Source of the DNA: Rhodanobacteraceae bacterium
GTDB lineage: Bacteria; Pseudomonadota; Gammaproteobacteria; Xanthomonadales; Rhodanobacteraceae
Reading direction: 5' to 3'
Assembly (NCBI GenBank): GCA_025928585.1
Contig: JAICJG010000014.1
Location: 1 to 37,954, forward strand
Length of the DNA stretch: 37,954 bases
Positions 23,336 to 33,177 of the stretch are shown in pieces (within the stretch, counting starts at the first letter, position 1; every line of letters begins with the position of its first letter). The translations under genes and the position numbers were made by a program. A model generated the notes under the pieces. It worked only from the letters and a program-made list of their open reading frames with translations, did not search any database and was not told the DNA's origin.

Positions 23336-23632
23336 CTCGCAGACACTGTACGCTGGCCGTGGCCGGCGTTCCATGCACGGCCGGCGACGGACGCTGCCAT
23401 CCCGCCGCTGCGATCAAAGCCCGGATGCGCCAGCCGGCGATCTGCATGCACGAAAAATGCCAGTGCCCGCCCGGGCGCGGCGGCCGGCCAACGGACGAGT
23501 GGGCGTCACCGGGAGCGCGCGCCGCGTATCCGGCTGCGGCCGTTCCCGATCGTGAGCACCCGGGCGCGCGGGCAACGTATGGCAGCCACGGCTCCTTCGC
23601 CCGCCGCAGGGTCCGCGCGCGCATCCGCGGGG
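23336..23632. other. 297-bp gap between the kinase-like gene and the thioredoxin gene
   Basis: Both flanking genes are on the minus strand, so this should hold the end of the cnoX transcript and the promoter of the kinase-like gene. I see neither a T-run terminator nor a clear -35/-10 pair. ORFs here are Arg-rich shadows. Confidence 0.4.
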
Positions 23633-24538
23633 TCAGAACAGCAACGAGGACATCTTGCGGCGGGTTGCCGAGACGAGCCCCTCGTCGTGGACGATCCGGA
23701 AGGCATCCAGCAATCGGCGGCGGGCCAGGCCATCGCTCCAGTTGCGGTCGGCCGCGAGGATCGCGAGCCAGTGATCCATCGCGGCGCTGGCGTCGCCGCC
23801 AAGCAGTTGTCGCACCGCGAGGCCGTCGTGCGCGGCAAGGTCGCTCGGGTCGCCTTGCACCCGGCCCAGCAGCTCGCTCGCGGCCGGAATGGCCGAAAGC
23901 GACTGGTGCATCGCGAGCAGCGCGGCCAGTGCCTTGGCGCGGTCGTCGCCGGCCAGCTCGACGGGCAGGGCATCCAGCGCCTCCTGCGCCTTGCCGGTGT
24001 CGCCGCCGCGTGCACGCGCCAGCGCAAGATCGAGCTTCAATCCCGCATTGTCGGGCTCGTCCGCGAGGGCCTTTTGCAGTCGCACCACCGACTCCTGCGG
24101 CGTTTCGACCGCCGGCGTGCCCTCGTCCAGCTCCTGGGCGGGCGCCTCGATGCGCGCGGCGGGTTCCACGTGGTGGCGCTTCAGGAACTCGCGCACCTGC
24201 GATTCGGGCAAGGCGCCGGAAAACGCATCCACGATCTGCCCGCCCTGGATCAGCACCACCGTCGGGATGCTGCGTACCCCGAACATCCCGGCGAGCTGCT
24301 GTTCCTTGTCGCAGTCGATCTTGGCGAGCTTGAACGCGCCCGCGTATTCGTCTGCGAGCTTTTCCAGGATCGGCCCGAGCGTCTTGCACGGCCCGCACCA
24401 GGTCGCCCAGAAATCCACCAGCACTGGGGTTTCGAGCGAAGCCTGCAGGACATCGGTTTCGAAATTGGCCTCGCCGGCCTCGAAGACCTGGGTGCCGGCA
24501 GGCCGGGCTGCGCTGTCGGATTTGGCGACGGAATTCAT
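23633..24538 (-). CDS. cnoX: Thioredoxin-TPR co-chaperone, CnoX/YbbN-like
   Basis: The product is 301 aa. The N-terminal thioredoxin domain (about 15-125) has the active site WCGPC at 47-51 (VLVDFWATWCGPCKTLGPILEKLA) and the cis-Pro loop RSIPTVVL (Pro92). A C-terminal helical TPR-like region (about 150-290) includes ESVVRLQKALADEPDNAGLKLDLALARARGGDTGKAQEAL and HDGLAVRQLLGGDASAAMDHWLAILAADRNWSDGLARRRLLDAF, as in CnoX (YbbN). CnoX protects aggregation-prone and oxidised proteins and hands them to GroEL/DnaK. E. coli CnoX lacks the first active-site Cys, whereas this one keeps both, so redox activity is likely. It starts 25 bp after the amidohydrolase stop on the same strand, so the two may share a transcript. 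Confidence 0.92.
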   Translation of the reverse strand: MNSVAKSDSAARPAGTQVFEAGEANFETDVLQASLETPVLVDFWATWCGPCKTLGPILEKLADEYAGAFKLAKIDCDKEQQLAGMFGVRSIPTVVLIQGGQIVDAFSGALPESQVREFLKRHHVEPAARIEAPAQELDEGTPAVETPQESVVRLQKALADEPDNAGLKLDLALARARGGDTGKAQEALDALPVELAGDDRAKALAALLAMHQSLSAIPAASELLGRVQGDPSDLAAHDGLAVRQLLGGDASAAMDHWLAILAADRNWSDGLARRRLLDAFRIVHDEGLVSATRRKMSSLLF

Positions 24539-24563
24539 GGACGACTCAATGGAGGTGGGCGGA

Positions 24564-25952
24564 TCACATTCCAAGGCTGGATTTGAGGTCCGCCGCGGTC
24601 GGCTCGCCGTTCCGCTTGTATACGGTGCCGGCCTTCATCACGAAGTCGATCTTCTTCATCAACGAAATGTCCTCCAGCGGATTGCCCGGGACCGCGACGA
24701 CGTCGGCGTACTTGCCGGTCGTGATGCTGCCGAAATCATTCTGATGCTTCAGCAACGTCGCAGCGTGCGTGGTTGCCGCCTGGATCGCATACATCGGCGG
24801 GATACCCGCCTGCACCATGTACACGAATTCCTGCGCGTTCTCGCCGTGCGGATAGACGCCCGCGTCGGTGCCGAACGCGATCTTGACGCCGGCCTTGTAA
24901 GCCTTGCCCGCGGTGGCCAGGATCTTCGGGCCGACTTCCAGCGCCTTGCGCGCGACCTGTGGCGGGTACCACCCTTCCTTCGCCTTGCCCATCACGTATT
25001 CGCCGGCGATGATCGTCGGCACGTACCAGGTGCCGCGCTGCTTCATCAGTTTCATGTCCTGATCGTCCATGAAGGTGCCGTGCTCGATCGAGTCGACGCC
25101 CCCGAGCACCGCGCGACGGATCGCTTCCGCGCCGTGAGCGTGCGCGGCCACGGTGAAGCCGTAATCGTGCGCGGCCGCGACCACTGCCTTGATCTCGGCC
25201 AGCGTCATCTGTGGATTTTCGGAACTGGAACTTTCATCCAGCACGCCGCCCGATGGCATGATCTTGATCAAGTCCGCGCCGTCCTTGTAATGCTGGCGCA
25301 CCGCCTTCCATGCGTCCGCGGGCGAATTGATGATGCCGTCCTTGGGGCCCGGGTTGCCCTGCAGGTCCCAGCGGTAGCCATCAGTCGGATCGGCGTGGCC
25401 GCCGGTGGTGCCGATGAACTTGCCGGCGGTGAAGATGCGCGGTCCCGCAATCTCCCCGGCATTGATCGCGTTGCGCAACGCGATCGAAGAGTTGTCGTGC
25501 TCGCCGAGATTGCGGACGGTGGTGAAGCCCGCCAGCAGCGTGCGCCGCGCGAACACCGTGCTTTCGATCGCGTAGTCGGCCGGGTTCAGCCGGAACTGGT
25601 CGCTGTAGCTGGACTTGCTGAACTGCGACGTCAAATGCGTGTGCGAATCGATCAGCCCCGGCAGGCAGGTGTCGTTCGCGGGCATGTCGATGACCTTCGC
25701 GCCGTCGCGGTTCACCGAGCCCGGCACCACTTCCTTGATGCGTTCGCCGTCGATCACGATGCTGGTCGCGCCCAGCATTTTCCCCGCGAGCGTGTCGATC
25801 ATGTGCGCGCAGTGGATCACCGTGAGTTCGGGCGCGGGCGCTGCATTCGCGACGGGCGCTGCGGCCGCCTGCATCGTGCCCAGCGTGAGCGCGGTGATCG
25901 CCAGCGTTAAGTGAAGTTTGCCGACGATGCCGCTGCGCGTTGACGGATGCAT
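24564..25952 (-). CDS. Exported metal-dependent amidohydrolase
   Basis: The product is 462 aa with a signal peptide (KLHLTLAITALTLGTMQAAAAPVANA). The amidohydrolase metal site is complete: HTH at residues 104-106 (LPGLIDSHTHL), a Lys likely to be carboxylated in GADLIKIM, His in VAAHAHG, His in SIEHGTF and Asp in IAFGTDAGVYPHG. The TTGGHAD and PGNPLEDISLM segments are typical of the exported imidazolonepropionase-like/Xaa-Pro dipeptidase-like branch common in Xanthomonadales. Substrate unknown; peptides or cyclic amides are plausible. The start at 25952 has a strong ribosome binding site (GAGGGGAG) 5 bp ahead. The ORF-track extension to 26915 is false because it runs through the leuS start. 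Confidence 0.93.
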   Translation of the reverse strand: MHPSTRSGIVGKLHLTLAITALTLGTMQAAAAPVANAAPAPELTVIHCAHMIDTLAGKMLGATSIVIDGERIKEVVPGSVNRDGAKVIDMPANDTCLPGLIDSHTHLTSQFSKSSYSDQFRLNPADYAIESTVFARRTLLAGFTTVRNLGEHDNSSIALRNAINAGEIAGPRIFTAGKFIGTTGGHADPTDGYRWDLQGNPGPKDGIINSPADAWKAVRQHYKDGADLIKIMPSGGVLDESSSSENPQMTLAEIKAVVAAAHDYGFTVAAHAHGAEAIRRAVLGGVDSIEHGTFMDDQDMKLMKQRGTWYVPTIIAGEYVMGKAKEGWYPPQVARKALEVGPKILATAGKAYKAGVKIAFGTDAGVYPHGENAQEFVYMVQAGIPPMYAIQAATTHAATLLKHQNDFGSITTGKYADVVAVPGNPLEDISLMKKIDFVMKAGTVYKRNGEPTAADLKSSLGM

Positions 25953-26068
25953 GGTGCTCCCCTCGATTGGCCGAGCGCGCATCTTAGCGGCACATTGGCA
26001 GCAGGGCCGCCGGGTGTGACTCGGGCTGGCGGTTTGTTTCCGAATCTCGCGGCAACAGCAGGCCTTGA
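25953..26068. other. Left part of the amidohydrolase-leuS intergenic region
   Basis: This is the first part of a 543-bp gap between divergent genes. It holds the amidohydrolase leader on the minus strand, where TAAGAT (25981-25986) could be a -10 box without a matching -35. The remaining gap to the right holds the toxin-antitoxin remnant and the leuS promoter candidate. Confidence 0.35.
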
Positions 26069-26191
26069 AGGTCGATCGAAGTCTTCCGCACCATCCGGCC
26101 GGGCGACGTCTTCGGCATGCCTGGGTTCGAGGGGCGGGCGAAGACACTCGCCGAGATGGATGCCGCCGTCGCGGGAGAAGTGAAGCAGTGA
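26069..26191 (+). pseudogene. 3' remnant of an AbrB/VapB-type antitoxin gene
   Basis: Reading back from the TGA at 26189, the frame is open for 40 codons to an in-frame TGA at 26066, giving ...GDVFGMPGFEGRAKTLAEMDAAVAGEVKQ. The GFEGRAKTLxEMDAAVxxE block is the usual C-terminal tail of antitoxins paired with VapC toxins. There is no DNA-binding AbrB/RHH domain upstream and no credible start, so only the tail remains. The toxin remnant starts 1 bp after the stop, the natural vapB-vapC arrangement. Confidence 0.6.
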
Positions 26192-26192
26192 C

Positions 26193-26450
26193 ATGCCCGC
26201 GGTCGATACGGACGTCGTCGTTCGTGACCTTGCCGGGGGCGATGCAGCGCAGGCGCGTGCCGCGCGCAGGCTGGTCGATGGCGGCGACATCGCGTTGTCG
26301 TGCACGGTGTTGCTGGAAACCGAATGGGTGCTGCGCAGCCTGTATGGATACGATCCGCAGCGTATCCGCGCGGCCTTGACGGCGCGGGAGAGTAGGAGTC
26401 GGCTCCCGTCGGCCTGCACGCCGCTTGGCGCTTTTGCTGCACTGCGGTAG
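26193..26450 (+). pseudogene. Truncated VapC toxin (PIN domain N-terminus)
   Basis: The 85-codon frame begins MPAVDTDVVVRDLAGGDAAQARAARRLVDGG and continues IALSCTVLLETEWVLRSLYGYDPQRIRAAL. This is the N-terminal half of a VapC-type PIN-domain ribonuclease, with the first catalytic Asp in VDTDVVVR and the conserved Glu in LLETEWVLR. After residue 64 the sequence turns into unrelated SRSRLPSACTPLG, and the remaining acidic residues of the active site are absent; an intact VapC has 130-140 aa. So the toxin is inactive by truncation. It ends just at the leuS promoter candidate, as if a deletion joined the module to leuS. Confidence 0.7.
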
Positions 26451-26453
26451 GCT
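26425..26453 (+). promoter_or_regulatory. Candidate sigma-70 promoter of leuS
   Basis: TTGGCG (-35, 26425-26430) and TAGGCT (-10, 26448-26453) are exactly 17 bp apart. The -35 matches in four positions and the -10 in three, including the key first, second and last bases. The leuS ATG lies 43 bp downstream. Confidence 0.4.
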
Positions 26454-26495
26454 GGCCGCTTTCCCCACCGTTCGCTGCCGGATCGCATCACCGCC

Positions 26496-29246
<2,751 letters not shown>

Positions 29247-29476
29247 ACACGCCTCGTGGCGCGGGTTGCCGCTGCTATCCTTTGGCAGATTCGGTATTTC
29301 GGGCAGCCCGGGCGCCGCATGCTTTTCTTCCGGCTTCCGCAGCAAGGGGGGCTCGGGGTTGGCTCTTGTGCTCGTGCGACTGCATTCCCCGGCGCTGGCG
29401 CGCCGACCCCGTTCCTCGGAAGGGGGTGTTTGCAGGCTTGCACCTTTGAATCTGATGCGTCGCGGGAGCTGATTCG
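29247..29476. other. leuS-lptE gap with a possible hairpin
   Basis: This 230-bp gap has no credible gene. CGGGGTTGGC (29354-29363) and GCCGACCCCG (29402-29411) can pair over 10 bp with one G-U around a 38-nt loop. The stretch has the look of an intergenic repeat, but no second copy is seen in this window. A GGGAG ribosome binding site for lptE lies at its right end. Confidence 0.35.
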
Positions 29477-30037
29477 ATGCGGATCCCAAAGTGGCTGGTC
29501 TTGCTGGCGTGCCTCGCCACCGCCGCTGCGCTCGCCGGCTGCGGATTCCACCTGCGCCGGAGCGCGGCCCTGCCGGCGCCGATGGCGCAACGCGTCTACC
29601 TCGACGTCAATGGCGGCGGGGAATTTCCGCGCTCACTGGCCGCGGCATTGCGGGCGAGCAAGGTCGAAGTGCTGGACGCGCCGGAGCCGGGGGTGCCGAC
29701 CTTGTCCGTGCCCGTTGCGGCGTTCTCCTCGCGGCTCCTGACGAGCAGCGGATTCCAGCGCGTGGGCGAATACGTCGTGGGCTTCGAGGTACAGTTCCAG
29801 TTGACCGCTGGCGACGGAACAGTGCTCCTGCCGAGGCAGACGATCGACCTTTCGCACGAATTCGCGATCGACCAGACCCAGTTCTCGGCAATCTCCAGCG
29901 AAACCGAGACGATCGAACGCAGCCTGGTGCGCGAGATGACCGCCGCGGTAATGCGCCGGTTCGAGGCGCGGGCGGCGCAGTCGCCATCCTCCGCCGCGCC
30001 CACGTCCGGGCCCGCCTCCGGTGGCAGCGCGGGCTGA
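29477..30037 (+). CDS. lptE: LPS-assembly lipoprotein LptE
   Basis: The product is 186 aa with a lipoprotein signal peptide and lipobox LAGC, followed by GFHLRRSAALPAPMAQRVYLD, the hallmark N-terminus of LptE (CGFHLR). The rest matches the LptE fold, with RLLTSSGFQRVGEYVVGFEVQFQLTAGDG and LVREMTAAVMRRFEAR. LptE sits inside the LptD beta-barrel in the outer membrane and helps insert lipopolysaccharide. The Ala/Pro/Ser-rich tail (about 165-186) is probably disordered. The order leuS-lptE-holA is conserved in gammaproteobacteria. The start is supported by GGGAG about 9 bp upstream. Confidence 0.95.
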   Translation: MRIPKWLVLLACLATAAALAGCGFHLRRSAALPAPMAQRVYLDVNGGGEFPRSLAAALRASKVEVLDAPEPGVPTLSVPVAAFSSRLLTSSGFQRVGEYVVGFEVQFQLTAGDGTVLLPRQTIDLSHEFAIDQTQFSAISSETETIERSLVREMTAAVMRRFEARAAQSPSSAAPTSGPASGGSAG

Positions 30038-30040
30038 GTC

Positions 30041-31069
30041 GTGACGATCGAACCGGACGGCTTCCCCGGGACCCTGGCCAAGGGCGACCTCGCGCCGGTG
30101 TACCTGCTGGGCGGCGAGGAACCGCTGCAATTGCAGGAAGCCGGTGACGCGTTGCGGGCGCGCGCCCGCGCACTCGGCTTCACCGAACGCGACGTGCTGG
30201 ACGTCGAGCCGAACTTCGACTGGGACCGGCTGGCGCGGAGTGGCGCGAGCCTGTCGCTGTTCGCCTCCAGGCGCCTGATCGAATTGCGCCTCCCGACCGG
30301 CAAGCCCGATCGCGACGGAGCCGCCGCGATCACCGAGTGGTGCAAGTCGCCGGCACCCGACACCGTATTGCTGATCAGCGCGATGCAGTGGAGCAAGAAG
30401 CACGAAGGCGCCTGGGTGAAGGCGGTCGAGCGTGCCGGCCGCTACGTGCGATTGCAGGCACCGCGCGTCGATCAATTGCCGGCCTGGATCAGGGCGCGCA
30501 TGCGCGCCCACGGCTTTGCGCCTTCCGCCGACGCGGTCGCGTTGTTGGCCGCGCGTGCGGAGGGCAACCTGCTCGCGATCGCCCAGGAGATCGACAAGCT
30601 CGCGGGGTTGCGGGGCCCGGGCCCGGTGGAGGCGCAGGAGCTGGAGGCGCTCGGCGAAGAGAATGCCGTGTACGACGTGTTCCGCCTCACCGACGCTGCG
30701 TTCGGCGGCGACGCGCTGCGCGCGCTGAAGATCGTTGCGGGGCTGCGTGCGGAAGGCGAGGAGCTGATCCCGATGATGGGTTGGGTGCTGAACCAGCTCG
30801 ACCTCGCGCTGCGGCTCGCATCTGCGTCCGATTTTGCGAGCGCGGTGCGCAACGAGTACAACTTCTGGCCCGCGCGCCAGAAGCTGTTTGCCGGTGCGTT
30901 GAAGCGCGCCGGTCGCGGCGACGCGCACTGGCGGCGCTGTCTTGCCTGGTGCGCGAGGATCGACCGGATGGCGAAGGGCCGCGAGGCGGGCGACCCGTGG
31001 CGCGAGATGGAACGGCTCATGGTCGCGATCGCGCAGCCGCGCGCGGCCGACGTGTTGCTGGCGGCATGA
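30041..31069 (+). CDS. holA: DNA polymerase III subunit delta
   Basis: The product is 342 aa, the family size. Conserved segments are LAPVYLLGGEEPLQLQEAGDALRARARALG near the N-terminus, SLSLFASRRLIELRLPTGKP, WVKAVERAGRYVRLQAPRVDQLPAWIRARM, LLAARAEGNLLAIAQEIDKLAGL and ENAVYDVFRLTDAAFGGDALRALKI. Delta opens the sliding clamp as part of the clamp loader. It starts with GTG only 3 bp after the lptE stop, so it is translated from the same message. Its TGA stop is the first codon of a 46-bp tandem repeat. Confidence 0.96.
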   Translation: MTIEPDGFPGTLAKGDLAPVYLLGGEEPLQLQEAGDALRARARALGFTERDVLDVEPNFDWDRLARSGASLSLFASRRLIELRLPTGKPDRDGAAAITEWCKSPAPDTVLLISAMQWSKKHEGAWVKAVERAGRYVRLQAPRVDQLPAWIRARMRAHGFAPSADAVALLAARAEGNLLAIAQEIDKLAGLRGPGPVEAQELEALGEENAVYDVFRLTDAAFGGDALRALKIVAGLRAEGEELIPMMGWVLNQLDLALRLASASDFASAVRNEYNFWPARQKLFAGALKRAGRGDAHWRRCLAWCARIDRMAKGREAGDPWREMERLMVAIAQPRAADVLLAA

Positions 31070-31204
31070 AGAAGAGCAGGATCCGTCCGCGAATGAACGC
31101 AAAGTGTGTGAATGAAGTAGCGCAGGATCGGTCCGCGAATGAACGCAAAGGGCGTGAATGAAGAAGCGCAGGATGGGTCCGGAAATGAACAGGAAGAATG
31201 CGAA
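31067..31204 (+). repeat. Tandem repeat, 3 x 46 bp
   Basis: Three imperfect units start at 31067, 31113 and 31159. Each begins TGAAGAAGnGCAGGAT or close to it, followed by GTCCGCGAATGAACGCAAAG in units 1 and 2. Unit 3 is the most diverged towards its end. The first TGA is the holA stop codon. The repeats fill most of the holA-nadD gap. Since 46 is not a multiple of three, the units are not built as a protein repeat. Confidence 0.92.
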
Positions 31205-31273
31205 TAATCCAGCACGGTTCGACCTCGTCTGCGCTTGTCCGCCTTCCTTTGCGGATTGCGATTGCCTCTCATC

Positions 31274-31948
31274 ATGAGCGCGATGCGGCCTTTCGCGGTC
31301 TTCGGCGGCACCTTCGACCCCGTCCACAACGGACATTTGCGTGCCGCGTGGGAAGCCTCGGAAACGCTGGGCGCCGACGTGCACCTGGTTCCAGCCAAGG
31401 TACCGCCGCATCGCCCGCAGCCGGTTGCCGATGCCGCGCGGCGCGTGGCGATGCTGCGCGCCGCGCTGGCAGGGCAGGACCGCCTGCGGCTCGACCTGCG
31501 CGAACTGGAGCGCGAGGGTCCGTCGTACACGTTCGATACGCTGACCTCGCTGCGCGCGGAAATCGGCGATGCACGCCCGCTGGTGCTGGTGGTCGGCGCC
31601 GACGCCTTCGCCGGACTTGCGACCTGGCATCGCTGGCGTGAGTTGTTCGGATTGGCGCATATGTGCGTGTTGACCCGGCCCGCGCAGATCCCGGCGCTGC
31701 CCGATGCGCTCGCGGCGGAGGTCGCCGAGCGGCGGATCGGCGATCCGGCGGCCCTGCGCGAAGCAGCGGCGGGCCGTGTCCTCGACACGGTCGTGACCTC
31801 CCTCGGGATCTCCGCGACCCGGATCCGGGAGGAGCTGGCGCACGGCGGCGAGCCGCGCTGGCTGGTCCCGGATGCCCTGCTGGCCGATCGGTCGCTGCTT
31901 GCGCCGTACCGGGAAAGCCGGCAGCAGCGAGCAGGGAGCAGGGAATAG
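31274..31948 (+). CDS. nadD: Nicotinate-nucleotide adenylyltransferase
   Basis: The product is 224 aa. The nucleotidyltransferase motif is FGGTFDPVHNGHL (10-22), followed by LVPAKVPPHR, SYTFDTL, VLVVGADAFAGLATWHRW (substrate loop) and the C-terminal GISATRIRE, the counterpart of the ISSTxxR motif. It joins ATP to nicotinate mononucleotide in NAD synthesis. The last residues (RESRQQRAGSRE) are coded by a heptanucleotide array (AGCAGCG, AGCAGGG, AGCAGGG), which also supplies the TAG stop, so the tail is probably not native to the family. There are several nearby ATGs; I chose 31274, six codons before the first strand (PFAVFGG). rsfS follows after 148 bp. Confidence 0.95.
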   Translation: MSAMRPFAVFGGTFDPVHNGHLRAAWEASETLGADVHLVPAKVPPHRPQPVADAARRVAMLRAALAGQDRLRLDLRELEREGPSYTFDTLTSLRAEIGDARPLVLVVGADAFAGLATWHRWRELFGLAHMCVLTRPAQIPALPDALAAEVAERRIGDPAALREAAAGRVLDTVVTSLGISATRIREELAHGGEPRWLVPDALLADRSLLAPYRESRQQRAGSRE

Positions 31949-32000
31949 AGGCAGCGAAAGCGCGCGGCGCCATCGCGGTTGGCTGCTTTGTCCTGCTCCC
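31923..32000. repeat. Heptamer array and inverted repeat at the nadD 3' end
   Basis: AGCAGCG-AGCAGGG-AGCAGGG-AATAGAG lies in register at the end of nadD, with the TAG inside it. GGGAGCAGG (31934-31942) is matched by CCTGCTCCC (31992-32000), a perfect 9-bp inverted repeat, and GGCAGC/GCTGCT lie further inside. Together they look like a small folded intergenic element overlapping the gene's end. Confidence 0.65.
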
Positions 32001-32020
32001 CTTTACCCTGCCGGTGACAC

Positions 32021-32048
32021 TTGCGATCTTCCCCCGCGAGTGCATACT
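32021..32048 (+). promoter_or_regulatory. Candidate promoter before rsfS
   Basis: TTGCGA (32021-32026) and CATACT (32043-32048) are 16 bp apart, each matching four of six consensus positions. They lie 49 bp before the proposed rsfS start, just after the nadD-end repeat, so rsfS-rlmH may have a promoter of their own. Confidence 0.35.
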
Positions 32049-32096
32049 GAAGGCGCGCAATCCGCGCGCCTTCTCGAGGCCGAGGCCTTCCACAAC

Positions 32097-32504
32097 TTGA
32101 CCCGCCAGACCGAACGCCGTTCCGCGGCCACTGCTGTCCCGCATACCCCCTCCTTTGCGACCCTGCGCCGACGCGTGCTGGCCGCCCTCGACGAGCTGAA
32201 GGCCCACGACGTCCGTGAAATCGACGTGCGCGGACGTACCTCGATCGCCGACCTCCTGATCATCGCCTCGGGAACCTCCTCCCGCCACGTCAAATCGATC
32301 GCCGACGAGGTGGTCAAGTTCGCCAAGCGCGCGGGGATGTTGCCGCTCGGCGTCGAAGGGCAGGACGAAGCCGAATGGGTGCTGGTCGACCTCGGCGACA
32401 TCATCGTCCACGTGATGCTGCCGCGCATCCGCGAGTTCTACGGTCTGGAGCGCCTCTGGACCGTGGGCGACCGGGTGCCGGACGCCGAAGCCGCCAACGG
32501 CTGA
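32097..32504 (+). CDS. rsfS: Ribosomal silencing factor RsfS
   Basis: The product is 135 aa if read from the TTG at 32097. The RsfS (Iojap/DUF143) domain runs from about 28: RVLAALDELKAHDVREIDVRGRTSIADLLIIASGTSSRHVKSIADEVVKFAKRAG, then GVEGQDEAEWVLVDLGDIIVHVMLPRIREFYGLERLWTVGD. RsfS binds ribosomal protein uL14 and blocks subunit joining in starvation. No ATG is suitable in frame. The TTG, with GAGG 14-15 bp upstream, gives the N-terminal extension typical of Xanthomonadales forms, and the upstream frame in the track overlaps nadD. rlmH follows 30 bp later; the nadD-rsfS-rlmH order is conserved. Confidence 0.92.
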   Translation: MTRQTERRSAATAVPHTPSFATLRRRVLAALDELKAHDVREIDVRGRTSIADLLIIASGTSSRHVKSIADEVVKFAKRAGMLPLGVEGQDEAEWVLVDLGDIIVHVMLPRIREFYGLERLWTVGDRVPDAEAANG

Positions 32505-32534
32505 GGATGTCTTGAGCGCTGCTCTGCAATCCGC

Positions 32535-33005
32535 ATGCGCGCGAAGCTGATCGCGGTCGGCGAACGCATGCCGCGATGGGTGGCGGAGGGATTTGCGGAA
32601 TACGCGAAGCGTCTCTCTCGCGACCTCCCGCTGGAACTCGTCGAGATCAAGCCCGGTGCCCGCGGCAAGGGCCGCGACGATGTGCGGGCGATGGCCGATG
32701 AAGGCGAGGCGCTGCTCGCCGCTTTGCCGCGAGACGCGCACGTCGTCGCGCTGGAAGGCCGCGGAACCGCATGGACCAGCGAACAACTGGCGGATCGATT
32801 GTCGAACTGGCGCATGGCGGGCCGCGACCTCGCATTCCTGATCGGCGGACCCGATGGTCACGCGCGCGACGTGTTGCAACGCGCCGACCAGTGCTGGTCG
32901 CTCGGGCCGCTTACGCTCCCGCACATGCTGGTGCGCCTGCTCGTCGCCGAGCAATTGTATCGCGCAGTGACAATTTGCAGCGGCCATCCGTATCACCGCG
33001 GATGA
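32535..33005 (+). CDS. rlmH: 23S rRNA (pseudouridine1915-N3)-methyltransferase
   Basis: The product is 156 aa, the usual size, covering the whole SPOUT fold. It begins MRAKLIAVGERMPRWVAEGFAEYAKRLSRDLPLELVEIKPGARGKG and has the SAM-binding trefoil knot segments VVALEGRGTAWTSEQLADRL, LAFLIGGPDGHARDVLQRAD, SLGPLTLPHMLVRLLVAEQLYRA and the invariant C-terminal HPYHRG. It methylates pseudouridine 1915 in helix 69 of 23S rRNA. Downstream the expected maf is displaced by a repeat region and the antiporter gene. Confidence 0.97.
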   Translation: MRAKLIAVGERMPRWVAEGFAEYAKRLSRDLPLELVEIKPGARGKGRDDVRAMADEGEALLAALPRDAHVVALEGRGTAWTSEQLADRLSNWRMAGRDLAFLIGGPDGHARDVLQRADQCWSLGPLTLPHMLVRLLVAEQLYRAVTICSGHPYHRG

Positions 33006-33020
33006 ATGCGGGCAGTCCCC

Positions 33021-33049
33021 TCCCGGACCTGTTCCGGGAGAAGCCCAAC
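33021..33049. repeat. GTTGGGCT repeat, type A, right half (locus 3)
   Basis: TCCCGG, a 7-nt loop, then CCGGGA-GA-AGCCCAAC. This matches the inner stem and right arm of the type A copy at 20934, but the left arm GGTTGGGCT is lost. Confidence 0.75.
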
Positions 33050-33087
33050 ATTCGTCGCGTCTATGGCGGGGGGATGAAGGCGCCCGT

Positions 33088-33124
33088 CACTGGGCTTCGT
33101 GCGCTCGGCACCACCCTGCAAGAG
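33088..33124. repeat. GTTGGGCT repeat, type B (locus 3)
   Basis: ACTGGGCTTCGTGCGCTCGG followed by ...ACCACCCTGCAAGAG, the type B pattern. It lies 38 bp after the type A half-copy, repeating the A-then-B order of the other two loci. Confidence 0.7.
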
Positions 33125-33177
33125 CGCTGCGACGGTTAACGCTACCATCGTGAGCAACCCGAAGGACGCGAGGTTGC

